Shown: positions 53,601 to 60,474 of the stretch, piece after piece
Position numbering within the stretch: the first letter of the stretch is position 1
Layout: every line of letters starts with the position of its first letter
Assembly: GCF_007860125.1 (NCBI RefSeq)
Contig: NZ_SJPW01000002.1
Location: 1,031,768 to 1,095,767, forward strand
Direction: 5' to 3'
Source of the DNA: Rubripirellula tenax
GTDB taxonomy: Bacteria > Planctomycetota > Planctomycetia > Pirellulales > Pirellulaceae
DNA length: 64,000 bases
Notes under the pieces: generated by a model
Database searches by the model: none
What the model was told of the DNA's origin: nothing
Seen by the model: only the letters and a program-made list of their open reading frames with translations
Made by a program: the position numbers and the translations under genes

Positions 53601-54469
53601 ATCGCGAAATGATCGCCCGGTTCGGCCATCACAATGCGCTCGGCTGGAACTTGTGCGAGGAATACAATGTTGACTTCGACCTGGGTCCCGAACGAATTCG
53701 TTCGTTTGCTGACTATGTCGGCGCGGTGGATTCCTACGGTCATCCGATCACCGTTCACTCAGCCCACGATCCACTGAAGGCTTTGGAATTCATATTCGGT
53801 GACAAACGCTTTGGGATGACGTCGATCCAGCTGAATCAACGTCGCATCGATACGCTGGTGGAGGACTTCCGTAAGGCGACCGCCGCCGCTGGTCGTCCTT
53901 TGCCAATATCAATGGATGAGTTCACGCTCGACGTCGGACAAAACGCCTCCTGGAAACCATTCAACCGGCCCGAATTGCATCGCAAACAAAAACTCTGGCC
54001 CACCCTGCTGTCGGGAGGTCAAATCGAATTCATCCTCGAAGACCTGCTCGGAACAGAATCATTCAAGACGCCCGACCTGCAGGCTTTGTGGAAGTCCGTC
54101 GCGATCGCACGAACGTTCATAGAGAATCACCTGCCGTTCTGGGAGATGTCACCGGCAGATGAGTTGGTCGAAGGTGAATCGACACTGGAAGTCGGACTGG
54201 GCTCGGGAAAATCTTTTCAGCTGGGTGCTCAAGTATTTCATAAGCCCAATGTGGTCTACGCCATCTACTTTCCATCCGCGACCAGCACAGGACGGCTCGA
54301 TATGCGCGCAGCGCGTGGCGAGTTTCAAGCACGCTGGTTCAACCCGCGCACCGGCGACTTTGACGGGCCGTTCATTATGCAAACGGCAGGCGACTGGAGC
54401 AAACTGGGGGACCCTCCTTCGGAACGCGAGGAAGATTGGGTACTGATCTTGAAACGTACAGATAGTTAA
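50675..54469 (+). CDS. Fused sulfatase - carbohydrate-binding - DUF5060/TIM-barrel glycosidase
   Basis: A 1264-residue protein in one uninterrupted frame (ATG 50675; an in-frame GTG at 50666 is also possible). Residues 1 to about 480: S1 sulfatase with C78-A-P-S-R, FHGKVGHSGPKHY and YTSDHGMPWPFAKWSLYE. About 487-665: a carbohydrate-binding-like beta-sandwich (VIIEMESTSSPLGEW, YFRVEGDYESADATLPL). About 690-800: a DUF5060-like domain (DYRLQVRFTGPSHQIYDVPG). About 810-1150: a TIM-barrel glycosidase with likely catalytic E995/E996 (NLCEEYNVDFD) and E1082 (PISMDEFTLDVG). The end (from about 1155) is a collagen-binding-like jelly-roll. Desulfation and backbone cleavage thus occur on one polypeptide. 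The family of the barrel is not assigned. Confidence 0.88.
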   Translation: MNSTVLRKSFLPLMLFSLIIHATICVAKPPNFVITIADDHGVYHSSVYGANEFQTPNLQRLAEEGIRFDNAYVASPACAPSRAALFTGRMPYSNGIVGNHEFELKPGVRSLLPTLLEQGYEVVFHGKVGHSGPKHYGQYVPDGVKFLGGGGLQQTMTLDQVESFLEQRPEDAPPLALFLGWTDTHTAWPPKEEARIAPEDVVIPPKIFDTPEARVEMTRYVEGAEDIDRRVGETRELIAKYLDVDNTVVVYTSDHGMPWPFAKWSLYETGIRTPLIAVWPGKIKPSTTTDAMVSWIDLMPTLIDLAGGTSPAGIDGRSFSKVLLGETDKHRDVIFATHKGDKDKNVYPIRSVRVGKWKYIRNLHPEFAYTTHTDVWAKESPRIDGHWAHAGHHWQSYIDAAKTDPKAAAFLHDYHSSPAEELYQVEADPFEQKNLAGLPDHAAKLAELRAMVSERMKEIGDDESLSGPPQLLKDFALPPAESKVFDEVDGTVIIEMESTSSPLGEWKNRTTLTPFTGTSYLEFMGNNPGVGAPNSPLNYDFRINTPGDYWISIRSHKRLTGEDGVTARSDMCNDCYFRVEGDYESADATLPLDWLKKDTKFWGNAAELDWKNWSSKVVGDHDAIKTVRYKFKAGEQYRLVVSGRAQRFSLDRIVITRVPDQRFNAIAEESRLVTTKPLADVQKVGRDKFVAWQPLSLSFSGPKASETDNEPNPFLDYRLQVRFTGPSHQIYDVPGYFDGDGNGGESGNQWTVMFTPDEQGVWNYKTSLRHGPNVAVSLADDAGQAVKLDGDRGTIVVQPSDASAPGFLKWGRLEYVGGHYLKFRDGPHWIRGGVDSPENFLAYAGFDNTPANHRYADHASDWKDGDPDWNNGSGKAIIGALNSLSDQRVNSLYFLTMNIGGDGDDVWPWTGKPARKGSPTDDNRHFDLSKLRQWEAVFSHAQRQGINLHFVFNEAEEANKSELDDGELGIERKLYYREMIARFGHHNALGWNLCEEYNVDFDLGPERIRSFADYVGAVDSYGHPITVHSAHDPLKALEFIFGDKRFGMTSIQLNQRRIDTLVEDFRKATAAAGRPLPISMDEFTLDVGQNASWKPFNRPELHRKQKLWPTLLSGGQIEFILEDLLGTESFKTPDLQALWKSVAIARTFIENHLPFWEMSPADELVEGESTLEVGLGSGKSFQLGAQVFHKPNVVYAIYFPSATSTGRLDMRAARGEFQARWFNPRTGDFDGPFIMQTAGDWSKLGDPPSEREEDWVLILKRTDS

Positions 54470-54493
54470 CCATTACAACGGACAAAAACAACG

Positions 54494-55243
54494 ATGACAA
54501 ATTCTTTCCGATCGCGTCTGATCGACCACAAGAAACTGATCGGCACCATGATCACGCTGCCCAACGCTGCAACAGCCGAAATTATTGCTGACTGTGGATT
54601 CGATTGGTTGTTCCTCGATAGTGAACATGCTCCGCTAGAGACTCCGGATATTTTGGCGATTCTGCAAGCAGTGGGGCACCGCATCCCTTGTGTTGTACGT
54701 GTGCCTTCCTGCGATGAGGTTCCCATTAAGAAGGTTCTGGATCTTGGCGCTCAAGGAATCGTTGTTCCCTTGGTCAACACAGCGGAGCAGGCGCGAGATG
54801 TCGTTCGCTTCGCGCGCTATGCGCCAGAAGGCCGACGCGGTATCGGTCTCGGACGCGCTCAGGGATACGGAGCGAGATTTCAAGAGTACCTAGCGTCCGC
54901 CAATGATGAAGTTGCAGTGATCGTCCAAGCGGAGCATGCCGAAGCGGTCGAAAACATTGATGAGATCGTAAGAGTTCCCGGAATCGACGCGGTCTTTCTC
55001 GGCCCCTACGACCTTTCAGCCAGCCTTGGGAAAGTGGGCTTGTTCGACGATTCAACTGTAACAGATGCGATCAATCGTGTGACCACTTCATGCCTATCGG
55101 CCAACATGCCGCTTGGGGTTTTTGGAGTGTCCGCGCGTGCAGTACAGCCGTTTCTTGAACAGAACTACACACTGATCACCGTCGGCACAGACACGCTGTT
55201 CCTCGGCACAGCGGCCAAGGATGCGTTGATGCATCTTAGGTAG
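54494..55243 (+). CDS. HpcH/HpaI-family aldolase (2-keto-3-deoxy-sugar-acid aldolase type)
   Basis: A 249-residue cytoplasmic class II aldolase. Conserved features: WLFLDSEHAPLE with the catalytic His, CVVRVP with the substrate Arg, LGAQGIVVPLVNTAEQA, VQAEHAEAVENIDEI with the metal-binding Glu, and DAVFLGPYDLSASLG with the metal-binding Asp. The family cleaves 2-keto-3-deoxy sugar acids to pyruvate and an aldehyde; E. coli YfaU (2-keto-3-deoxy-L-rhamnonate aldolase) is an example. In this context rhamnonate from GH106 products or keto-deoxygalactonate from anhydrogalactose are both plausible substrates. It is the only clearly cytoplasmic enzyme in the 25-kb run, 24 bases after the fused enzyme. 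Confidence 0.9.
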   Translation: MTNSFRSRLIDHKKLIGTMITLPNAATAEIIADCGFDWLFLDSEHAPLETPDILAILQAVGHRIPCVVRVPSCDEVPIKKVLDLGAQGIVVPLVNTAEQARDVVRFARYAPEGRRGIGLGRAQGYGARFQEYLASANDEVAVIVQAEHAEAVENIDEIVRVPGIDAVFLGPYDLSASLGKVGLFDDSTVTDAINRVTTSCLSANMPLGVFGVSARAVQPFLEQNYTLITVGTDTLFLGTAAKDALMHLR

Positions 55244-55490
55244 GAAGCGTCATCCCTTTCGATGAACGAACCGACTTCGATCACGGGTACCGAAGCCAAG
55301 CAGATTCTAAGTCGTAACCGGAGATTGTACGGGCGGATTTAGACTTGCCATGAACAAGAAGCTCAAGTCCCATTCCCCATACATGATTGCCAACAGCGCC
55401 AGTTGACAGCAATTGCTGCAAATGGACATTGCGTCCATGTTGCTGAAAAAGGAATGAGTCTCTCCCATTCAATCGAAAAGAAAGCAAAAG

Positions 55491-56957
55491 ATGAAAACGA
55501 TCTGCCTGACAATCTTTACCCTGATTGCAACGACACTGATTCCGCAACGACCGGCATGTGCTGAGAAGCCGAACGTCCTGTTCCTGATTGCCGATGACCT
55601 GAATACCGCTCTGAGTGGTTTTGGGCACAAGCAATGCAAAACACCGAACCTCGATCGCCTCGCCCAGCGCGGTGTCAAGTTTGAGAACATGCACTGTCAG
55701 TATCCGGTCTGTGGCGCGTCGCGTGCGTCGATCATGTCCGGCCTCTATCCGTATTCGAATTTGACGCTGGGCAATGAAGGCACCTTGCGAGGCAGCATGC
55801 CCAATGTAGTAACGCTGTCTCAGACGTTTCGCAACAACGGCTACTACGCGGGACGAGTCAGCAAGATTTATCACATGCGGATTCCGTCTGAGATCATCGC
55901 CGGAACAGCGGAAAGCGATGACCCCTTCTCATGGGACGAAGCGATCAACGTCAAAGCTCTGGAGCAAACCGCTCCAGGTGAACTGACAAATTGGTCGCCG
56001 AAAGACAGAGGATCGCAAACCTTCACTGGAGTTGTTGCATCCGACGGAGACAGCGAACACGCCGATGGTATGGCAGCAGATCGCGCCATCGAGATCCTTG
56101 ACCAAGTGAAAGACGATCCGTTTTTTCTGGCCGTGGGATTCGTGCGACCGCACGTTCCGCTCGTGGCACCAAAGAAGTACTTCGACCAGTACAATCGCAA
56201 CGCAATGGAAACGCCGGTTGTGCCAGAGAATGACCTGGACGACGTGCCGGGAATCATCCGCGACTACAAAAGAAACAGCACAACGTACGGAGTGACGCCG
56301 GAACTGCACCAAGGGCTGCTACAGGCTTACTACGCCAGCGTTTCCTACATGGACGCCCAGGTCGGACGCGTCCTGGATGCTCTGGAGGAAAAAGGTTTGG
56401 CGGAGAATACGATTGTCGTCTTCACCAGCGACCACGGCTACCTCCTGGGGCATCACCACAAATTCCAGAAGCAGCACCTGTTCGAAGAGGCCACGCGCGT
56501 GCCGTTTATCATCAGTGTGCCGTGGCTCAACGATCAGCACGGCCGTGGCACTACCAAGATCACGGAACTGGTCGATCTTTATCCGACTCTGGCCGAACTG
56601 GCAGAACTTACCGCTCCGGATACCCTTCAGGGAACGAGCCTGAAACCGCTGCTCGTTGATACTGAGTCACCCACTTGGACAAAGGAGCAGGCTTTCACGA
56701 TTAGCCGCAGCGGCGGGGAATCCATTCGCACAGCGAATTGGCGTTTCACACAGTGGGGCTTTGGCGAGAAAGGTCTGGAGTTGTACGACCTGAAAAACGA
56801 CCCGGACGAATTCACGAACCAGGCAAAAAATCCTGAGCATGCCTCGGTCGTGAAGATGCTACTGGCGCAACTGATCGCCAAGCGTGATGCGGCAGGTTTC
56901 AAACAGAACAGGACGGCGATTGTCGGCAAACCTGGCAAGGGCAAACCGAAGAAGTAA
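55491..56957 (+). CDS. Iduronate-2-sulfatase-like S1 sulfatase
   Basis: A 488-residue protein with signal region (TICLTIFTLIATTLIPQRPA). Motifs: FLIADDLNTALSGFGHKQCK, C74-G-A-S-R (Ala variant), GRVSKIYHMRIP, FLAVGFVRPHVPLVAPKKYF, TSDHGYLLGHHHKFQKQHLF. This is the same group as the 38137 sulfatase. It ends the plus-strand run and is convergent with the diheme gene. The 247-base gap before it is the longest between genes after 43020, so it may have its own promoter. Confidence 0.92.
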   Translation: MKTICLTIFTLIATTLIPQRPACAEKPNVLFLIADDLNTALSGFGHKQCKTPNLDRLAQRGVKFENMHCQYPVCGASRASIMSGLYPYSNLTLGNEGTLRGSMPNVVTLSQTFRNNGYYAGRVSKIYHMRIPSEIIAGTAESDDPFSWDEAINVKALEQTAPGELTNWSPKDRGSQTFTGVVASDGDSEHADGMAADRAIEILDQVKDDPFFLAVGFVRPHVPLVAPKKYFDQYNRNAMETPVVPENDLDDVPGIIRDYKRNSTTYGVTPELHQGLLQAYYASVSYMDAQVGRVLDALEEKGLAENTIVVFTSDHGYLLGHHHKFQKQHLFEEATRVPFIISVPWLNDQHGRGTTKITELVDLYPTLAELAELTAPDTLQGTSLKPLLVDTESPTWTKEQAFTISRSGGESIRTANWRFTQWGFGEKGLELYDLKNDPDEFTNQAKNPEHASVVKMLLAQLIAKRDAAGFKQNRTAIVGKPGKGKPKK

Positions 56958-57019
56958 GCGGGGCTTCCAGCCTATCATTTCTAAATCGACGAGCCTAGAA
57001 CACTCTCCCACATTGAAGT

Positions 57020-60000
57020 CTAACGCCTGGCGTTCGGTGCAGCGACGCTGTGAATGGTCCAGTAAATGTCTTCGCTGAACGTTGCCCCGGACTCATCCTT
57101 GACATTCACTTGCAAACGCAGCTGATTGACGGGGCGCAGCCTCGGGATCTTCAATAGCACCGACTTGCGATCATCCGATAGTTCGACGTTCGAAATTACC
57201 ACTGACTGTTCACCCGGCTCTCGGGTTTCGGGGTGGTAGTGGTCCGATCCATAATTCTCGGTCCACTTATAGTTCCACTGCTGGGCGACGTACGAGGCAA
57301 CATCGGTTGCTGAGGATGAATCGACGGGGAAGTTGAATTGAATGCGAAGACCGCCCGATTCAACTTGGCAGTTCTCGATCATACGAAGCGGCTTGCCCGT
57401 GTACCGGACGCGGTAGATCCCTTTGTCGGCGAGTCCCGCGCGACCGTTGTCGTTCCATCCGTTGAGTCCTGTGACATAGAGTTGACCATCGACGGGATTC
57501 ACACGGCCGCGCATGATTCCGGTGTCGAAGTCGTGCGGAAACTTGACGAGTGAGGCTTGTTCAACGCCACCGATTTCCTGCTTCATCAGATAGAACAAAC
57601 TTCCTTGTCCAAAGCTCGTGTGCAGAAGACGTCCCGCCAACGGCCCCCAGCGAGAGTCATCGACAAACACTTGGCCGCCCGACGAGTTGTCGACCTCTTG
57701 TGGCATCCAAATCAGTGGCTGATCGAACGTTTTCGGTGGCACAACTTTCTTGACGTCGATGCGACCTCCATCAGGCGCCCACGCGCCACCCTTCTTATTT
57801 TGAACGTAGCCATAGAATCCACCCGGCTTCACCAAGTTGACCTTCGACGCCGGCATCCAAGTGCCCTGATTGTCACTAACGGTTAGCCGGTCATCGGGAA
57901 GAATGCCCATCCCGTTTGGCGTCCGCAGTCCGGTACAAACGATACTACGCGTCTTGCCATCCGGTGAGACTTTCACGATCGCGCCGGCCAATTTGTAGTC
58001 CGTGTACTGACCAGCCTTTGCATAGTAAAAATTGCCTTGGCTGTCGGTTTGCAAATCAAAGTTGAACGCATGAAAGTAGGTCGACACATCCGTGTCCGCA
58101 CTGAAGTTCTCATAGAAATCGGCCTCTCCATCGTTGTTCAAATCGTGCAAACGCGTCAGCCGGTCTCGGCATGTCACGTAGATCAGTCCATCAACAACCT
58201 TGATCCCGAACGGTTCGTACATACCACCGGCAAACCGCTTCCACCTCAGGTTCATCAATTCGTCGTCAACACCCGAAACGATCCAAACATCTCCACCGAC
58301 GGTGGCAACGGCGAGTCGGCCGTCCGGAAAGAAGTCGATCGCCGATGTGCGAAACCAAGTGTTCCAAGGCGACGACTCAGGAATGGAAATCGTATCGACG
58401 GCATAGGCGCTGTCTTGAAAGCCGCGGTATCCGACCGTTTCGAGCGTTTGTGGCCACCGCAAGTCGCCGCCTTCGATCATCTTGGCCGGATCGACCCGCT
58501 CCAGGTTAAGATCCCTGCGCGTTGAGGAATCCGATTCGGCGTCGGCAAACCGTACGATGTCGATCACACGAGCATCTTTGTCGCGGGGAATTCGCACCAC
58601 CCATCGCTGCTGCTCATCAAGTGTTGATGTGACGCCTGTGGTGTCTCCGGTGATTTGAGGTTGCTGCGGGCCGATGGCCAAAACGAGAGACTTGCCAGGG
58701 CTGATTCGCAGCGTCTGACGTACGGCGGTTTCACCGTCGATCGCGGAAGGAACTTCTAGTATTTCGCGTCCATCAATCGCATAGGAAAGAACAATCTGAT
58801 CACCGTGCAGATGGTGACCGTGATAGTCCAGCCAGCGATTTGGCAGCGGACCGCGTGGCAGCAAGTCATCGGTCGGGTAGTCGAGCGATGCGTCATGGCC
58901 CCACTGCCAAGTCGCCAATGCGGGCACCGGATTCCCCTTGGGCTGCGCATAACCTTCTCCACGGCCCCGTTTGTGCTGAGTTTGATCCACGTCTAGAAAA
59001 CCACCTGCCCATAGGCCCGCTTGGTCCATCGTGTGCAAGTTGTAGGCGATCGTCTGGTCGCCCAGACTGACGGTGAGGGCACTGTTGACGTCACGCCCCA
59101 ATTGAGACGCCAGCGCCGGGCCATAGTCACGATCTGGATCCGGTTTGAAGTCTCCCATGTCCGTCCCGGTTGGCAGTGATTTCAGATAGTCGTCTGTGAT
59201 CGGCTTATATTCGGGATTCGAGTCTTTCATGAAGCGATTGCGAATGTAGCCAATGACTTCGTAACGTTCGATCGGCGACAGCGCAGTGGTCGCTGCCATC
59301 AAGCCGTTGCCATTGGACAGCGTCTTAAACATGCTGTAGGGATCAGCACCAAACTTCAGTTTTTGTTTGCCAAATGCCCTTGCTGTGGCCAGCGACGGCG
59401 TATTCCCGTCTGCTCCGTGGCATTGCACGCACGACGCCTCGAAAATCTGCTTTCCGCCTTTGGCGTTGGACTTTTCGACGCGCCGTAAGATGCCAGCGTG
59501 GTTCAGGTTGGCAGCGTCGTCCACGACAATCAATTGATCTTCGTTTGGCTTCAGCTCATGGGCGCGATCAGGACCGCCCGCCTGAATTGCAAACAAGTAA
59601 CTGAACAGGTCAAGGATGTCTCGCTGTGAACCGAGTGTCGCCATCAGTCCGCCGGGCATCATCGATACCGTCTTCTCGCTGCGCACTTCGATATCGTGCT
59701 TCGCGATCACAATTTCGGCCTGCAAGTTTCCGGCATCACGAAGCACAAGTGTCTCGTCGTCTTCACGAACGAACATACCGGACTTGATATCACCATCGAA
59801 TGTCAAAATTTGAACGGTCCCAAATCCCTTGCGGATGGACTTGGACGGATGCAGCAACGCCTCCACCAAATGAACGTCCGTGATTCCTTCGCCAAGTCGC
59901 GATAGATCTGGACCGAGTGGTGAATTCTGACCAGCGGTACCCTGATGACATTGAACGCAGCCGGCAGCCGATTTGAAATAGACCAAGGCACCGCGATTCG

Positions 60001-60142
60001 GATTGCCACGGAGACGAGCCTCCGCCGCGATATTGGCCGGGTCAGCTCGTTCAAGCAGTTGATGCAACGCTGGCGTCTCACCCCACGCCGACGCCATTAC
60101 TAGAAACATGAGAAGAGTAGCTAGGGATCGAATGCAGAGCAT
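57020..60142 (-). CDS. Diheme cytochrome / DUF6797-type protein with glucose-dehydrogenase-like propeller
   Basis: A 1040-residue protein; the ATG at 60142 gives a signal peptide (LCIRSLATLLMFLVMASAWG). Two c-type heme sites are seen, CVQCH at residues 62-66 and at 238-242. The middle (VSLGDQTIAYNLHTMDQAGL, WLDYHGHHLHGDQIVLSY) is DUF6797-like. The following region is a sugar-dehydrogenase-type propeller (AVATVGGDVWIVSGVDDE, LRTPNGMGILPDDRLTVSDN). It is probably a periplasmic oxidoreductase passing electrons via two hemes; such proteins are abundant in planctomycetes. Its substrate is unknown, and any link to sulfated glycans is by location only. Confidence 0.85.
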   Translation of the reverse strand: MLCIRSLATLLMFLVMASAWGETPALHQLLERADPANIAAEARLRGNPNRGALVYFKSAAGCVQCHQGTAGQNSPLGPDLSRLGEGITDVHLVEALLHPSKSIRKGFGTVQILTFDGDIKSGMFVREDDETLVLRDAGNLQAEIVIAKHDIEVRSEKTVSMMPGGLMATLGSQRDILDLFSYLFAIQAGGPDRAHELKPNEDQLIVVDDAANLNHAGILRRVEKSNAKGGKQIFEASCVQCHGADGNTPSLATARAFGKQKLKFGADPYSMFKTLSNGNGLMAATTALSPIERYEVIGYIRNRFMKDSNPEYKPITDDYLKSLPTGTDMGDFKPDPDRDYGPALASQLGRDVNSALTVSLGDQTIAYNLHTMDQAGLWAGGFLDVDQTQHKRGRGEGYAQPKGNPVPALATWQWGHDASLDYPTDDLLPRGPLPNRWLDYHGHHLHGDQIVLSYAIDGREILEVPSAIDGETAVRQTLRISPGKSLVLAIGPQQPQITGDTTGVTSTLDEQQRWVVRIPRDKDARVIDIVRFADAESDSSTRRDLNLERVDPAKMIEGGDLRWPQTLETVGYRGFQDSAYAVDTISIPESSPWNTWFRTSAIDFFPDGRLAVATVGGDVWIVSGVDDELMNLRWKRFAGGMYEPFGIKVVDGLIYVTCRDRLTRLHDLNNDGEADFYENFSADTDVSTYFHAFNFDLQTDSQGNFYYAKAGQYTDYKLAGAIVKVSPDGKTRSIVCTGLRTPNGMGILPDDRLTVSDNQGTWMPASKVNLVKPGGFYGYVQNKKGGAWAPDGGRIDVKKVVPPKTFDQPLIWMPQEVDNSSGGQVFVDDSRWGPLAGRLLHTSFGQGSLFYLMKQEIGGVEQASLVKFPHDFDTGIMRGRVNPVDGQLYVTGLNGWNDNGRAGLADKGIYRVRYTGKPLRMIENCQVESGGLRIQFNFPVDSSSATDVASYVAQQWNYKWTENYGSDHYHPETREPGEQSVVISNVELSDDRKSVLLKIPRLRPVNQLRLQVNVKDESGATFSEDIYWTIHSVAAPNARR

Positions 60143-60474
60143 CGGTGCGTCAACAACTAGGTGGATGATTTTTGAAGGCGGTATACCACTACGCACGGAA
60201 TCGCCTAGAACTGCGCGCTCTTTGCATTTTTCCGCGTGAAATATGCCGGGCTGCAAGCTTAACTGCCACAGCGGATTGCGTATACGGTTTCGTCACATGC
60301 ATTCACCTGCGATCGGCGAAATCACCTTCCACATCCGAGTTTGAAATAGGGTTCAGAAGTGATCTGCTTGCTAAGTAGTGTGGATCATCAGGGGATGATT
60401 GGCGATCCGAAACGTGTCATCCGTTTCAACTCACTTGATGAATGTATGGGTGAGATCTAATTGCAATTCGCCTA
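60143..60474. other. 332-base gap between minus-strand genes
   Basis: It holds the 3' flank of the RND pump and the leader of the diheme gene. A short palindrome (ATCATC-AGGG-GATGAT, about 60387-60402) lies here without a T-run. A GGTATACC box (about 60181) resembles one near the start of the beta-helix gene (about 15796). No gene seen. Confidence 0.4.

Noticed and set aside
55244-55490. Short frames (18 and 26 codons) in the gap before the last sulfatase
   Set aside because: They are too short, without ribosome sites or recognisable sequence, and cannot be supported as genes.
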